Assembly: GCA_963846885.1 (NCBI GenBank)
Contig: CAWJXS010000020.1
Location: forward strand, 310,001 to 374,000
Origin: RPQJ01 sp963846885
GTDB taxonomy: Bacteria; Pseudomonadota; Gammaproteobacteria; Steroidobacterales; Steroidobacteraceae
Direction of reading: 5' to 3'
DNA length: 64,000 bases
Under the pieces are notes generated by a model, which was not told the origin of the DNA, ran no database searches, and saw nothing but the letters and a program-made list of their open reading frames with translations. The translations under genes and the position numbers were made by a program. Shown piece by piece: positions 17,210 through 26,375 of the stretch (the first letter of the stretch is position 1; every line of letters starts with the position of its first letter).

Positions 17210-18964
17210 ATGAGCACCGATGAGAGCGAGAAGGGCCTGTCGGCCATCAAGGACCAGGCGTCACGCGCGTTGCTGGCGACGCTCGGCCAGGTCACCGGCG
17301 GCCTGTCGCCGCAGGCGCTCGGCGGTGCATGGTGGAACGTCGTGTCGCGCCTGGCGCTCGCGCCCGGTCGGCAGGTGCAACTGGCGCAGACCGCGCTCCA
17401 GCAAGCGATGGCACTCGCGCAATTCACCGGCGGCGCGCTGAAGAACCCCGATGAGCCCGCGGCACCCCAGGCTGCAGGCACGCCGTATGCGAATCGCTTC
17501 GCCGATCCGGCTTGGGCGAAGTTTCCGTTCAACGTGCTCGCGCAGGCGTTCATTGCCGCGTCCGATGTGGCGCGGGATGCGGTGCATGGCGTGCCGGGCA
17601 CCGACCCCGCCGCCGAGAACCTCGTCGACTTCATGGTGCGCGAGGGCCTCGAGCTGGTCGCGCCCGACAACTACCTGCCGACCAATCCGCAGCTGCTCGA
17701 GCTGACCCGCGCCGAAGGCGGCCAGAACCTGCTGCGCGGCATGAAGCACATGGCCGAGGACGTGCAGCGCACGCTCAAGGGGATGGGCCCGGTCGGCGTC
17801 GAGAACTACCAGGTCGGCGAGCAGATCGCGGCGAGCAAGGGCAAGGTCATCCTGCGCAACTCGCTGATGGAGCTGATCCAGTATTCGCCCACCACGCCCA
17901 AGGTCTTCGCCGAGCCGATCCTGATCGTGCCGGCGTGGATCATGAAGTACTACATCCTCGACCTGTCGCCGAGGAACTCGCTGGTGAAATACCTCACCGA
18001 CATGGGCCACACGGTATTCATGATCTCGTGGAAAAACCCGACGGCCGAGGATCGCGACATCACGATGGACGACTACCTGTCGCTCGGCGTGCTGGCAGCG
18101 CTCGATGCGATCAACAAGGTGGTGCCGAAGCGCAAGGTGCACGGCGTGGGCTACTGCATCGGCGGCACGCTGCTGTCGATTGCGGCGGCGACAATGGCGC
18201 AGAAGGACGACGACCGTCTCAAGACCGTGACCATGTTCGCCGCCCAGACGGATTTCTCCGAGCCCGGCGAACTGTCGGTGTTCATCAGCCCCGCGCAGCT
18301 CGCGATGCTCGAAGCGATGATGTGGAAGAACGGCGTGCTCGAAAGCCGGCAGATGGGCGGCGCTTTCCAGATGCTGCGCACGTACGACCTGCTGTGGAGC
18401 CCGTCGATCGCGACCTACGTCAAGGGTGAGCGCCTGGGCGTCAACGACCTGATGGCGTGGAATGCCGATGGCACGCGCATGGCGTATCGCATGCACACCG
18501 ATTACCTGCGCCAGCTCTATCTCAACAACGACCTGGCCGAGGGCCGCTACGTCGCGCTCGGTGAAACGCTCGATCTCGCCGCGGTCGACGCGCCGATGTT
18601 CGTCGTCGGCACCGAGACCGATCACGTCGCGCCGTGGAAGTCGGTGTACAAGGTCGGCAAGCTCGTGCGGTCGAAGGACTACACGTTCTGCCTGACGAGC
18701 GGCGGCCACAACGCCGGCATCATCAGCGGCCCGCAGCACCCGAAGCGCCGGCATCGCACGCTGACGCTGAAGTCCGGCACGCGCCTGCCCTCGCCCGCGC
18801 AGTACATGAAGACGGTGGAGCCCGTGCAGGGCTCATGGTGGCCCACGTTCGCCGCGTGGCTCGCGCAGCATTCGACGAAGACGAAGGTGGCGCCGCCCAG
18901 GATGGGCGCGGCAGGTTACAAGCCCGTGTGCGATGCGCCGGGTGAGTACGTGCTGGTTCGCTGA
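17210..18964 (+). CDS. phaC: Poly(3-hydroxyalkanoate) synthase
   Basis: 584 residues, consistent with class I/II PhaC, which polymerises (R)-3-hydroxyacyl-CoA on granules. The lipase-like box has a Cys nucleophile (GVGYCIGGTLLS, Cys316); the Asp and His partners are in VGTETDHVAPWKS and SGGHNAGIISGP. The N-terminal phasin-like region and PFNVLAQAFIAASD precede the alpha/beta core with ILIVPAWIMKYYILDLSP. CTGGAG lies upstream of the ATG at 17210. No phaA/phaB are adjacent; a thiolase lies far away at 60 kb. Confidence 0.94.
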   Translation: MSTDESEKGLSAIKDQASRALLATLGQVTGGLSPQALGGAWWNVVSRLALAPGRQVQLAQTALQQAMALAQFTGGALKNPDEPAAPQAAGTPYANRFADPAWAKFPFNVLAQAFIAASDVARDAVHGVPGTDPAAENLVDFMVREGLELVAPDNYLPTNPQLLELTRAEGGQNLLRGMKHMAEDVQRTLKGMGPVGVENYQVGEQIAASKGKVILRNSLMELIQYSPTTPKVFAEPILIVPAWIMKYYILDLSPRNSLVKYLTDMGHTVFMISWKNPTAEDRDITMDDYLSLGVLAALDAINKVVPKRKVHGVGYCIGGTLLSIAAATMAQKDDDRLKTVTMFAAQTDFSEPGELSVFISPAQLAMLEAMMWKNGVLESRQMGGAFQMLRTYDLLWSPSIATYVKGERLGVNDLMAWNADGTRMAYRMHTDYLRQLYLNNDLAEGRYVALGETLDLAAVDAPMFVVGTETDHVAPWKSVYKVGKLVRSKDYTFCLTSGGHNAGIISGPQHPKRRHRTLTLKSGTRLPSPAQYMKTVEPVQGSWWPTFAAWLAQHSTKTKVAPPRMGAAGYKPVCDAPGEYVLVR

Positions 18965-19003
18965 GCCTGCGTTTGATCGCTCTTGGGCGGTGGACCGGTC
19001 TCC

Positions 19004-19050
19004 GGTTCATTCCCCTGCGCGCGAAGAAACATGCGCGCGGGCAATGAACC
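19004..19050. terminator. Nested hairpin downstream of phaC
   Basis: Outer arms GGTTCATT/AATGAACC (19004-19011 with 19043-19050) enclose an inner GCGCGC/GCGCGC pair. It starts 40 bp after the phaC stop and could be a terminator or mRNA stabiliser. There is no clear T-tract. Confidence 0.4.
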
Positions 19051-19080
19051 GAATCCCGGCCTGACCCACGGCGCCTGAGC

Positions 19081-19105
19081 TACGTGCTCGGCGGCCGAGC
19101 ACGTA
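19081..19105. terminator. Second hairpin downstream of phaC
   Basis: Perfect 11-bp arms (19081-19091 with 19095-19105, TACGTGCTCGG/CCGAGCACGTA) around CGG. With the 19004 hairpin and copy D at 19323 it fills the 466-bp interval between convergent phaC and the ABC permease gene; no coding sequence is seen there. Confidence 0.4.
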
Positions 19106-19322
19106 CGCACGGCGCATCAGCGACGGGCGTGAACATAAGAGTGTTACGGGCGCGATCGTTTGGCTTGCCGCAAGCAGTCGTTCATCGGGTAGAAGCGACA
19201 CGAGCCGGGGATCAAGCATTCGCCTGGTGACGCAGCGTGCGCCGTGCGATTCCATCGGCGCATGCGGTCGTCCGGCACAGTGACTTGCCGCGCCGATTCG
19301 AGTCGCTCAGGCGCGGTGCACA

Positions 19323-19396
19323 GCCGATCGATCCGAGCCTTGCCCCGAGCGCGTGTCTGCCTTTCCAAGCTCGGGGAAGGCACCGGATCGATCGCA
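19323..19396 (-). repeat. Dispersed hairpin element, copy D
   Basis: A 28-nt loop (19346-19373) identical to the reverse-complemented copy A loop except at one end base, between 23-nt arms (19323-19345 and 19374-19396). The arms pair with two small internal mismatches or bulges. The right arm resembles the stem of copy B (shared GCACCGGATCGA-type sequence). Confidence 0.8.
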
Positions 19397-19430
19397 TGCG
19401 TGTCGCGCGCTGCGACCGCGCACGCGGAGG

Positions 19431-20522
19431 TCAATCGAGCCGCTTGCGGAACCGCAGCGTCGCTACCGCCAGCGTGACGACGAAGAACACGACCAGCTTC
19501 GTCGCCGGCACATGCATCGCGGACAACGGCGCGCCGCGCAGCAGGATGCCGCGAATCATTTCGACGAAGTGTGTCAGCGGCAACAGCTGGGCAATCCACT
19601 GCGCGAGCCGCGGCATGCCGTCGAACGGGAACACGAACCCGGAGAGCAGGATCGACGGCAGCAGCGTCAGGAACGACATCTGGAACGCCTGGAACTGCGT
19701 GCGCGCGAACGTCGAGATCACGAGCCCGAGCGTGAGGGTGGCGGCGATGAACAACGCCGCCGCGAGGTAGACGTCGAGCAGGCTGCCGTTGAGCGGCACG
19801 TCGAAGATGCGCGCCCCCACGGTCAGGATCAGTGTGGTCTGCACCAGCCCGATGAGCACGTAAGGCAGCAGCTTGCCCGCCATCAGCTCCCAGGATCGCA
19901 CCGGCGTGGCGATCAGCAGCTCCAGGTTGCCGCGCTCTCGCTCACGCACGATCGCCGCGGCCGTGAAGACCACCATCGTCATGTTCAGGATCACGCCGAT
20001 CAAGGCCGGCACGACCTGCACGGCGGTCCGGCGCTCGGGGTTGTAGTCGGTTCGCACCTCGAAGACCGGTGTGCGGGACGGATACATGCCAGCGCGGTTC
20101 GGCAGCGGCACCGAGGCCAGCGCGCGTGCGACCGCATCGACCATCGGCTCGGAACCATCGACCAGGATCTGCGCGACGGCGCGATCCGTGCCCTGCCGCC
20201 GACGCTCGAAGTCGGCTGGAATGACGATGCCGACGCTGACCTCGCCGCGCTTCATGCGGCGCTGCAGGTCCGGCAGGTTGGGGCTCGGCGGCTCGAGCTT
20301 GATGACGCCTGTGGCCGCCATGTCCGCGACGAGCGCGCGCGAATGACTGGTTTTTGCGTCATCGACCACCGCGGCGCGCAAGTCGCGCACGTCGAAGTTG
20401 ATGGCGTAACCGAAGAGCAGGATCTGCATCAGCGGAATGCCGATGATCATGCCGAACGTCAGGCGATCGCGGGCGAGTTGCCGCACTTCTTTGGTCGTGA
20501 TCGCGAGCATTCGCAACAACAT
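19431..20522 (-). CDS. ABC-2 type transporter permease (YhhJ/YbhS-like)
   Basis: 363 residues: one N-terminal membrane helix (TFGMIIGIPLMQILLFGYAINFD), a large periplasmic domain of about 140 residues, then five C-terminal helices with the ABC-2 signature (IVRERERGNLELLIATPVRSWELMAGKLLPY). This is the architecture of the YhhJ/YbhR/YbhS drug or envelope exporters that pair with an HlyD-type protein. It starts 4 bp after the ATPase gene, in an operon TetR-HlyD-ATPase-permease. Only one permease gene is present, whereas ybh-type systems have two. Confidence 0.87.
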   Translation of the reverse strand: MLLRMLAITTKEVRQLARDRLTFGMIIGIPLMQILLFGYAINFDVRDLRAAVVDDAKTSHSRALVADMAATGVIKLEPPSPNLPDLQRRMKRGEVSVGIVIPADFERRRQGTDRAVAQILVDGSEPMVDAVARALASVPLPNRAGMYPSRTPVFEVRTDYNPERRTAVQVVPALIGVILNMTMVVFTAAAIVRERERGNLELLIATPVRSWELMAGKLLPYVLIGLVQTTLILTVGARIFDVPLNGSLLDVYLAAALFIAATLTLGLVISTFARTQFQAFQMSFLTLLPSILLSGFVFPFDGMPRLAQWIAQLLPLTHFVEMIRGILLRGAPLSAMHVPATKLVVFFVVTLAVATLRFRKRLD

Positions 20523-20526
20523 GGCT

Positions 20527-21513
20527 TCAGCGCCCCGCCGGGCTGTCGTTGCCGCGACCGAAGCCCGTCGCGGCGACGAACACGTCTTCCAGGCTCGCAC
20601 GCACGAGCAACGCTCGGGCGGGCACGGCAGCGGCGAGCAGTCGCTGGGACACGCGCTCTTGCGGACTCGGCAGCGTCGGGTCGAGCAGCACGTGCAGTCG
20701 CGTACCCAGCTGCGCAACGCTGAGGACGCCGGGGTCCGCGAGCAATGCATGACGGGCGGCCGGGGTGTCCGCCGCCTCCACTTCGATGACCGCTGCAGGA
20801 ATGTCGCTCATCAGCCGCTGCGGCTCGCCCTGCGCGACCACCTTGCCGTTCGCCAGGATCGCGAGCTCGTGACAGCGCTCGGCCTCGTCCATGTAGTGCG
20901 TCGAGACGAGGATCGTCACGCCACGCGTGACCAGCGCGAACAGGCTTTCCCAGAAGTCACGCCGGCTTTGTGGATCGACGGCGCTCGTGGGCTCGTCGAG
21001 CAACAGCAGCTCGGGTTCGTGCAGCGTAGCCGCGGCGAGTGCAAGTCGCTGCCGCTGGCCTCCGCTCAACGTGCCGGCGCGCTGCTTGAACAGGGCCGCG
21101 AGATCGAACTCGTCCGCGACTGCGGCGATGCGTGCGCGACGCTGCGCAGCGCGCATCCCGAACACCTGGCCCATGAACTCCAGGTTCTCGTGCACCGAGA
21201 GATCGTCCCAGAGCGAGAACTTCTGCGTCATGTAGCCGAGGCGCGAGCGCATCTGCTCGGCATCGCGCGGCATGTGGTGCCCCAGGACGTCGACCGTTCC
21301 CGCTGTGGGACTCAGCAGCCCGCACAGCATGCGGATGGTGGTCGACTTGCCCGAGCCGTTCGGCCCGAGGAAGCCGTAGATACGGGCACGTGGGATGTCG
21401 AGATCGATGCCGTCCACCGCCCGGACTGCACCGAATACCCGCGTGAGACCGCGCGCCGAGATGGCGTAACCATTCTCGCTCTCGGCGGGTGCCCGGCGAG
21501 CGGGCGCACTCAT
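20527..21513 (-). CDS. ABC transporter ATP-binding protein (exporter type)
   Basis: 328 residues. Walker A GPNGSGKSTT, signature LSGGQRQRLALA, Walker B LLLLDEPTSAVD and switch His in LVSTHYMDEAERC are all intact, so it should hydrolyse ATP to power the adjacent ABC-2 permease. A C-terminal extension of about 80 residues (after GEPQRLM) is typical of DrrA/YbhF-like ATPases. It overlaps the HlyD gene by 4 bp (ATGA), indicating translational coupling. Confidence 0.92.
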   Translation of the reverse strand: MSAPARRAPAESENGYAISARGLTRVFGAVRAVDGIDLDIPRARIYGFLGPNGSGKSTTIRMLCGLLSPTAGTVDVLGHHMPRDAEQMRSRLGYMTQKFSLWDDLSVHENLEFMGQVFGMRAAQRRARIAAVADEFDLAALFKQRAGTLSGGQRQRLALAAATLHEPELLLLDEPTSAVDPQSRRDFWESLFALVTRGVTILVSTHYMDEAERCHELAILANGKVVAQGEPQRLMSDIPAAVIEVEAADTPAARHALLADPGVLSVAQLGTRLHVLLDPTLPSPQERVSQRLLAAAVPARALLVRASLEDVFVAATGFGRGNDSPAGR

Positions 21514-22481
21514 GGCCGTGCGGCCGGCACGAACACCTGGATCGGCACGCCGGCAGGCAATGCCGCGGCCGCCGCATCGTCGAGCGTGACCTCGGCGAGG
21601 TAGGCGAGGCGCGAGCGATCCTTTTGCGTCAACGCGTAATAGGGAGTGAACGCGGCCTCGGCCGCGACGTAACGCACCGTGCCCTTGATGCGCTGTGGCT
21701 GGCCATCCACGGCTGCCTCGACCCGCGTGCCCGGCACAAAGGCGGTGCGCAGCGGTTCGGGCACATACACGCGGGCGTACGGCACACCGTCTGCCAGCAG
21801 GATGGCCACGGGCTTGCCTGCGGCAGGTCGTTCGCCGAGCTTGTACGGCAACGCTTCCACGATCCCTGCTCGCGGTGCCGTCACGGTGTAGCGCGACGCA
21901 ACTGTCTCGATCTCGGCGAGCGCCGCCGTCGCGCGCTCTACGCCTGCGCGAGCGCCGGCAATCTGTTCGATGCGCGTGCCCTGCCGCAGCAACTCATAAC
22001 GTGCGCGGGCTGCGTCGCGTGACCCGCGCGCATCGTCGAGCGTTGCGCGCGCCTGGTCCAGGTTGGACTCGCTCAGCAACTGGCGCTGCACCAGTGTCTG
22101 CACCCGGTTGAACTCGCTTTGCGCCGTGCGCAAGCCACCCTCGGCGCCACCCAGCGCGGCGCGGGCTTCCTCGATCTCGCGCGGCCGGGGCCCTTGCTCG
22201 AGATCGGCGAGGCGGCGTTGCGCTTCGACCAGCGCGGCACGCAATTGCTCGATGCGCGGCTGCGCGGTTCCGGCCTCTTGCCGCACCAGTACCGCGCCGA
22301 CTGGCACGCGGTCACCTTCATGCACGGCGACCTCGACGATCCGCTCATTGGACTCGGCGATCAGTTCCAGCCGATCACGTTCGACGGTGCCATGGATCTC
22401 CATGGGCCGCTCGCGCGCACAGCCCGCGCTGAGCGCGAGCACGACGATTGCGATCGGGCCGCACTGTCCGAACTTAGGCAT
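21510..22481 (-). CDS. HlyD/EmrA-type periplasmic adaptor lipoprotein
   Basis: 323 residues. The N-terminus has a lipobox-like end (IVVLALSAGC, Cys21), suggesting membrane anchoring by lipid. Beta-barrel and lipoyl halves (VERDRLELIAESNERIVEVAVHEGDRV, YTVTAPRAGIVEALPYKLGER) flank a long coiled-coil rich in Glu, Arg and Ala. It should bridge the ABC permease to an outer membrane channel, as YbhG does. It overlaps the TetR gene by 8 bp and the ATPase gene by 4 bp. Confidence 0.88.
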   Translation of the reverse strand: MPKFGQCGPIAIVVLALSAGCARERPMEIHGTVERDRLELIAESNERIVEVAVHEGDRVPVGAVLVRQEAGTAQPRIEQLRAALVEAQRRLADLEQGPRPREIEEARAALGGAEGGLRTAQSEFNRVQTLVQRQLLSESNLDQARATLDDARGSRDAARARYELLRQGTRIEQIAGARAGVERATAALAEIETVASRYTVTAPRAGIVEALPYKLGERPAAGKPVAILLADGVPYARVYVPEPLRTAFVPGTRVEAAVDGQPQRIKGTVRYVAAEAAFTPYYALTQKDRSRLAYLAEVTLDDAAAAALPAGVPIQVFVPAARP

Positions 22482-23154
22482 CAGCCGTCTCCTCGCGTGC
22501 AGCGCTGCCTTCGCGGAACAGGCGCAGCGTGTGGTCGATGAAGCGCTCGAGCGTCTCGCCTTCCGGCCGGAAGCCGAGCACCGGACCGGTCACGGGGAGC
22601 GATGCGAACGGAAACACGCACAGGCTCAACAGCGAGACCGCGGCGAACTGCGGGTCGATGTCGTGACGCAGCTTGCCCTGTGCGCGTTCGCGGTGAAGCA
22701 CGGCGACGAGTGCCGGGGCCGTGCGACCGGCGAATCGCTCGATGAACTCGCCACGCAGGTGGCCGTTTTGCGCGAGCACTTCCTGGATGATCAGCGCCGG
22801 AAACCACGGGTTGGCGGCGACCATCTGCATGTACGCCCGCATGACCTGCTCGAGGCCCGGCCCGGCGGCGCCCGTTGCGGCCCCCAGCCGCTGTACGGCG
22901 TCGATCAAAGGCTGCACGGCGGCCTCGGTCATCGCGCGATAGAGGCCGAGCTTGTCGCCGAAGTAGTAATGGATCATCGCGGGCGTCGTGCCGGCGGCGG
23001 CCGCGATCCGCCGCATGCTCACTGCACCGAAGCCGTGCTGCAGGAACAGGTTGCGACTGCACTCGAGCAGCGCCTCCCTGACGGCAGCGTCCCCGCCGGT
23101 TGGCCGACCGGGTCGCCTGGCCGCGGGTTCACCGGATTTTGCCCTGTCCGTCAT
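22474..23154 (-). CDS. TetR/AcrR family regulator of the ABC export operon
   Basis: 226 residues. N-terminal helix-turn-helix: LLECSRNLFLQHGFGAVSMR then IAAAAGTTPAMIHYYFGDK. The C-terminal ligand domain resembles the CecR (YbiH) group, whose E. coli member controls the ybhFSR-ybhG exporter next to it; the gene order here is equivalent. It is first in a tightly overlapping operon, so autoregulation together with the exporter is likely. A near-palindrome lies 17 bp upstream of its start. Confidence 0.88.
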   Translation of the reverse strand: MTDRAKSGEPAARRPGRPTGGDAAVREALLECSRNLFLQHGFGAVSMRRIAAAAGTTPAMIHYYFGDKLGLYRAMTEAAVQPLIDAVQRLGAATGAAGPGLEQVMRAYMQMVAANPWFPALIIQEVLAQNGHLRGEFIERFAGRTAPALVAVLHRERAQGKLRHDIDPQFAAVSLLSLCVFPFASLPVTGPVLGFRPEGETLERFIDHTLRLFREGSAAREETADA

Positions 23155-23170
23155 GATATTTAATCTATCA

Positions 23171-23184
23171 CATAATTAATAATG
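23171..23184. promoter_or_regulatory. Candidate TetR operator
   Basis: CATAATTAATAATG is palindromic at 12 of 14 positions and sits in the only strongly AT-rich patch (23157-23196) of the neighbourhood, directly upstream of the TetR gene start. A role as operator or promoter is inferred from position and symmetry. Confidence 0.4.
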
Positions 23185-23195
23185 AGAGGCAATAA

Positions 23196-23215
23196 AGGGC
23201 CGCTTTCGCGGCCCT
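23196..23215 (-). terminator. Rho-independent terminator of the GGDEF/EAL gene
   Basis: On the minus strand GGGCCGC-GAAA-GCGGCCC forms a 7-bp GC stem with a GNRA loop, followed by TTTATT. It lies 25 bp after the stop of the gene ending at 23241 and before the TetR operon. Confidence 0.8.
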
Positions 23216-23240
23216 GTATGACCGGGCATTTGCCCGCAGC

Positions 23241-25334
23241 TCAGTCGAGCAGGTCGGCCACCGAGACGGAACCGATTTCCGTCAAGGCCTTGGGCGCGCC
23301 GATCACGAACCCCTGCGCGTAATCGACGCCGATCTCCCGCAGGTTCTCGAGCGCGGACTCGCTTTCGACCGACTCGGCGATCACGATCTTGCCCATCACG
23401 TGGCCGATTTCCTTGATGGACCGGACCATCGCGTAGTCGACCCGATCCTGCGACAGGTTGCCGACGAACATGCCGTCGATCTTGAGGTGGTCCACCGCCA
23501 GGGCCTTGAGGTATGCGAACGACGACACGCCGCTGCCGAAATCGTCGAGCGCGAACGAGCAGCCGAATCGCCGCAGCGCCATGATCAGCGCGTTCGCCTT
23601 GCCCAGGTTGCCGACCGCAACGCTCTCCGACGTCTCGAAACCGATGCGGCGCGGGTCGACGCCGCTCGAAGCCAGGCTCTGGCGCACGAACTCGGCGGTT
23701 TCCGGGTCGGCCACGCTGTCCTTGGACAGGTTGATGAAAATCTTCGAGACGCGCTTGAGCTGGTCACCGTGTGCACCGACCCACTGCAGCGCGGTTGCGA
23801 GAACCCAGCGGTCGTAGCGGATGGACAGGTTGTAACGCTCGACCGCGGGCAGGAATGCCCCCGGTGGCACGGTGCGCCCTGATTCGTCGCGCATGCGCAG
23901 CAACAGTTCATAGTGCGGCAGTCGCGGGGCGCTGCCTTCGGGCTGGTACAGCGGGCGTATTTCCTGCGCCTCGAGGAACAGCCGGTTCTCGACCAGCGCC
24001 CGCTTGGCGCGCGCCACCCATTCCATTTCGCCGTGCCGCCGCTCCAGCAGGAGCGAGTCTTCCTGGTAGATCGCGACGCGATTGCGGCCCGCGTCTTTTG
24101 CCACGTAGCACGCCGAATCGGCCGCATTCATGACCTGCGTGAGGCGCTTGAAGTGCGAGTCGATCGTGACCAGGCCGATGCTCGCCCCGAGCGCAAACTT
24201 GTTGGTGCCCCAGATGAACTCGAACTGCTCGACGGTCTTGAGCAGGTTGTTCGCGATCTGCTCGGCGTCCTCAGGGCGGCAGTTGTGCAGCAGGACGGCG
24301 AATTCGTCGCCGCCGAGCCGCGCCACGATGTCGTTGGTGCGGACCCGGTGCTGCAGCACTTCGCCCAGCTGGCGCAGGAGTTCGTCGCCCGCCACGTGGC
24401 CGCAGGTGTCGTTGACGATCTTGAAGCGGTCGAGGTCGAGGAACAGCATCGCGTGCTGCGCCCCGGTGGCCTGCGCCATCTCGAGCGCGCGCTGCAGGCG
24501 CAGCTCGAATTCGCGACGGTTGGAAAGACCCGTCAACGCGTCGTGGCTCGCCTCGTACGACAGCTGCTGCGACAGCTCGTGCGCCGCGGTGATGTCCGTG
24601 AGCGTGCCTTCGTAGAACAGGACCCGGCCGTCCGCGTCGCGCACGGCGCGGGAATTCTCGAGCACGACGATCTTGCTGCCGTCCTTGCGCTTGAGGACCA
24701 TCTCGGCGTTGCGGACCTCGCCCGCTTCCTGCATGGCCTTGGCCCAGTTGGTGCGGTGCTCCGGGTCCATGTAGACGTCGCGGGTGATGTCCAGCGCGAG
24801 CAGTTCGTCCTCGTTGCCGTAACCCAGCATGCGCACCAGCGCCGGGTTTGCGGCCATGAACTTGCCGTCGTCGGTGGTCTGGAACACGCCGGCGGTCACG
24901 TTCTGAAACAGCTCGCGATAGCGTTGCTCCGACGCCTTCAGCGCCAGCATGGTGTGCGTGCGCTCGGTGGCATAGCGGAGCACGCGCTCGACCAGCGTCG
25001 CCGACAAGTGATCGCGCAGCAGGAAATCGAGCGCGCCGCGTGTAACCGCGTCCGTTCCCAGGTCTTCGGCGCCGTTCTCTACCAGCACCACGATCGGCAC
25101 TTCGGGGGCCTTGGGCTGGATGCGCAGGAACGTCGTCAGGCCGCTGCTGTCAGGCAGCGAAAGATCCAGCAGGATGGCGTCGACGCGTCCGTGCTTGATG
25201 CGGTTCAGGGCGTCGGCCAGGGTCGAGGTGACTTCCAGCCGGTATGGCTGGCCGCGGATCTCGCCCAGGGCGTCGGCTAGCCGGGCCTTGTCAGCCGACT
25301 GGGAACTGATGAGCAGGACGGTAGCTGTCGACAT
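23241..25334 (-). CDS. REC-PAS-GGDEF-EAL cyclic-di-GMP signalling protein
   Basis: 697 residues. Residues 1-120: receiver domain with Asp57 (AILLDLSLPDSSG). About 130-255: PAS domain (YRELFQNVTAGVFQTTDDGKF). About 270-430: diguanylate cyclase with intact GGDEF (VARLGGDEFAVLL). C-terminal about 250 residues: EAL phosphodiesterase fold with ELL in place of EAL (YELLLRM), plus FINLS, FETSESVA, LDDFGSG, KIDGMFV and AESVES, so most metal and catalytic positions look present. It is a hybrid c-di-GMP synthase/hydrolase or sensor. Two c-di-GMP riboswitches lie at 50.6 and 53.4 kb, but a link is only inferred. Confidence 0.92.
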   Translation of the reverse strand: MSTATVLLISSQSADKARLADALGEIRGQPYRLEVTSTLADALNRIKHGRVDAILLDLSLPDSSGLTTFLRIQPKAPEVPIVVLVENGAEDLGTDAVTRGALDFLLRDHLSATLVERVLRYATERTHTMLALKASEQRYRELFQNVTAGVFQTTDDGKFMAANPALVRMLGYGNEDELLALDITRDVYMDPEHRTNWAKAMQEAGEVRNAEMVLKRKDGSKIVVLENSRAVRDADGRVLFYEGTLTDITAAHELSQQLSYEASHDALTGLSNRREFELRLQRALEMAQATGAQHAMLFLDLDRFKIVNDTCGHVAGDELLRQLGEVLQHRVRTNDIVARLGGDEFAVLLHNCRPEDAEQIANNLLKTVEQFEFIWGTNKFALGASIGLVTIDSHFKRLTQVMNAADSACYVAKDAGRNRVAIYQEDSLLLERRHGEMEWVARAKRALVENRLFLEAQEIRPLYQPEGSAPRLPHYELLLRMRDESGRTVPPGAFLPAVERYNLSIRYDRWVLATALQWVGAHGDQLKRVSKIFINLSKDSVADPETAEFVRQSLASSGVDPRRIGFETSESVAVGNLGKANALIMALRRFGCSFALDDFGSGVSSFAYLKALAVDHLKIDGMFVGNLSQDRVDYAMVRSIKEIGHVMGKIVIAESVESESALENLREIGVDYAQGFVIGAPKALTEIGSVSVADLLD

Positions 25335-25424
25335 TTGCCGTCGAGTATACGGCGCGACCCTTCGCCGAAACTGTGAAGTCCCGCGGCCTTGGACCGGCGC
25401 GCCGCCCGCGGGTCCTGGCGTGCC

Positions 25425-26375
25425 TCAAATGGTGAGCGGCTCCCGAAAATCCAGCGACTTGATGACGAGCACGTCACACGGCAGGTGGTCGAGCACGCGC
25501 TCCGCAGTGCTGCCGAGGAAGATCTCGCGCAGGCGGCTGCGTGACACGGCCCCCATCACCATCAGGTCCGCCTGCCGCTCGGCCGCGATCCGCGGCAGCG
25601 CTTCGGCGGCCGAACCCTGCACCACCTGCACCGCCTGGTCGCCAAGACCGTGCGCGCGTGCCAGCTCAAGCATGGCGGCGGTCACCCGCGCTCGCTCTGT
25701 CTCGAGCAGGCTGGTGCCGCCCAACTCGGGCGCCAGCGGCACCCCGCCCATCGCCGAGGTCGCGGCAAGCAAGGCGGCCGGGAAGAAGACATGCACCGCC
25801 TCCACCTCGCCGTCGAGCTGCCGCCCCAGGAACTGGGCCGCATCGAGCAGGTCGTGATCGAGGATTGCCGGCTTGTCGCCATGGTGACCCGGATCGAGGG
25901 CCGCGATGATTTTCGGCCGTGCGCTCCAGTGGGCGGTCCGGCTGAGCAGCAGGGGCACCGGGCAACGACGGATCAGGTTCCAGTCGGTATTGCTGAAGAG
26001 CGCGCGCCGCAATACGGAGTGGTAGTGGGTGTCCTTGAACACCAGGTCGGGCTCGCACTCGGCCACGCGGCGCAGGATCCCTTCGTACAACGGGTTGTCC
26101 CAGTGCACGTGGGTGGTCACGTCGAGACCGGTCAGTCGCAGCTCGGCAGCCATGTCCTCCAGGTGGGCCGCCCGCTCGGCCATGAACTCGGCGCGCAGTT
26201 GCTGCAGCACCGCCGTGTCGAAGAACGGCTGGCCGGTCAGCGCGGGGTCGAAATCGCAGGTGAACAGCTCGAGTGATGCGCCCGAGAGCCGCGCCAGCCG
26301 CGCCGCCTTGGCGGCGCCGACTTGCACATCCACTGTGGGATCGATCACGGCGAGGATGCGGTCGAGGCGTTGCAT
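25425..26375 (-). CDS. Tandem universal stress protein (UspE-like)
   Basis: 316 residues made of two Usp domains, the second ending in the nucleotide-binding-type motif LMVMGAVSRSRLREIFLGSTAERVLDHLPCDVLVIK (G-2x-G-9x-G(S/T) pattern). The first half is more divergent (DLVFKDTHYHS, LIRRCPVPLLLS). UspE-type proteins respond to stress and low oxygen. GGAGG lies 5-10 nt before the ATG at 26375. The gene is divergent from the cbb3 oxidase operon, a common arrangement. I found no clear FNR/ANR box in the 211-bp gap. Confidence 0.9.
   Translation of the reverse strand: MQRLDRILAVIDPTVDVQVGAAKAARLARLSGASLELFTCDFDPALTGQPFFDTAVLQQLRAEFMAERAAHLEDMAAELRLTGLDVTTHVHWDNPLYEGILRRVAECEPDLVFKDTHYHSVLRRALFSNTDWNLIRRCPVPLLLSRTAHWSARPKIIAALDPGHHGDKPAILDHDLLDAAQFLGRQLDGEVEAVHVFFPAALLAATSAMGGVPLAPELGGTSLLETERARVTAAMLELARAHGLGDQAVQVVQGSAAEALPRIAAERQADLMVMGAVSRSRLREIFLGSTAERVLDHLPCDVLVIKSLDFREPLTI

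Noticed and set aside
23241..25334. EAL domain judged inactive because EAL is replaced by ELL
   Set aside because: Active EAL phosphodiesterases with ELL occur, and most other catalytic motifs (DDFGSG, KID, AES) are present, so inactivity is not supported.
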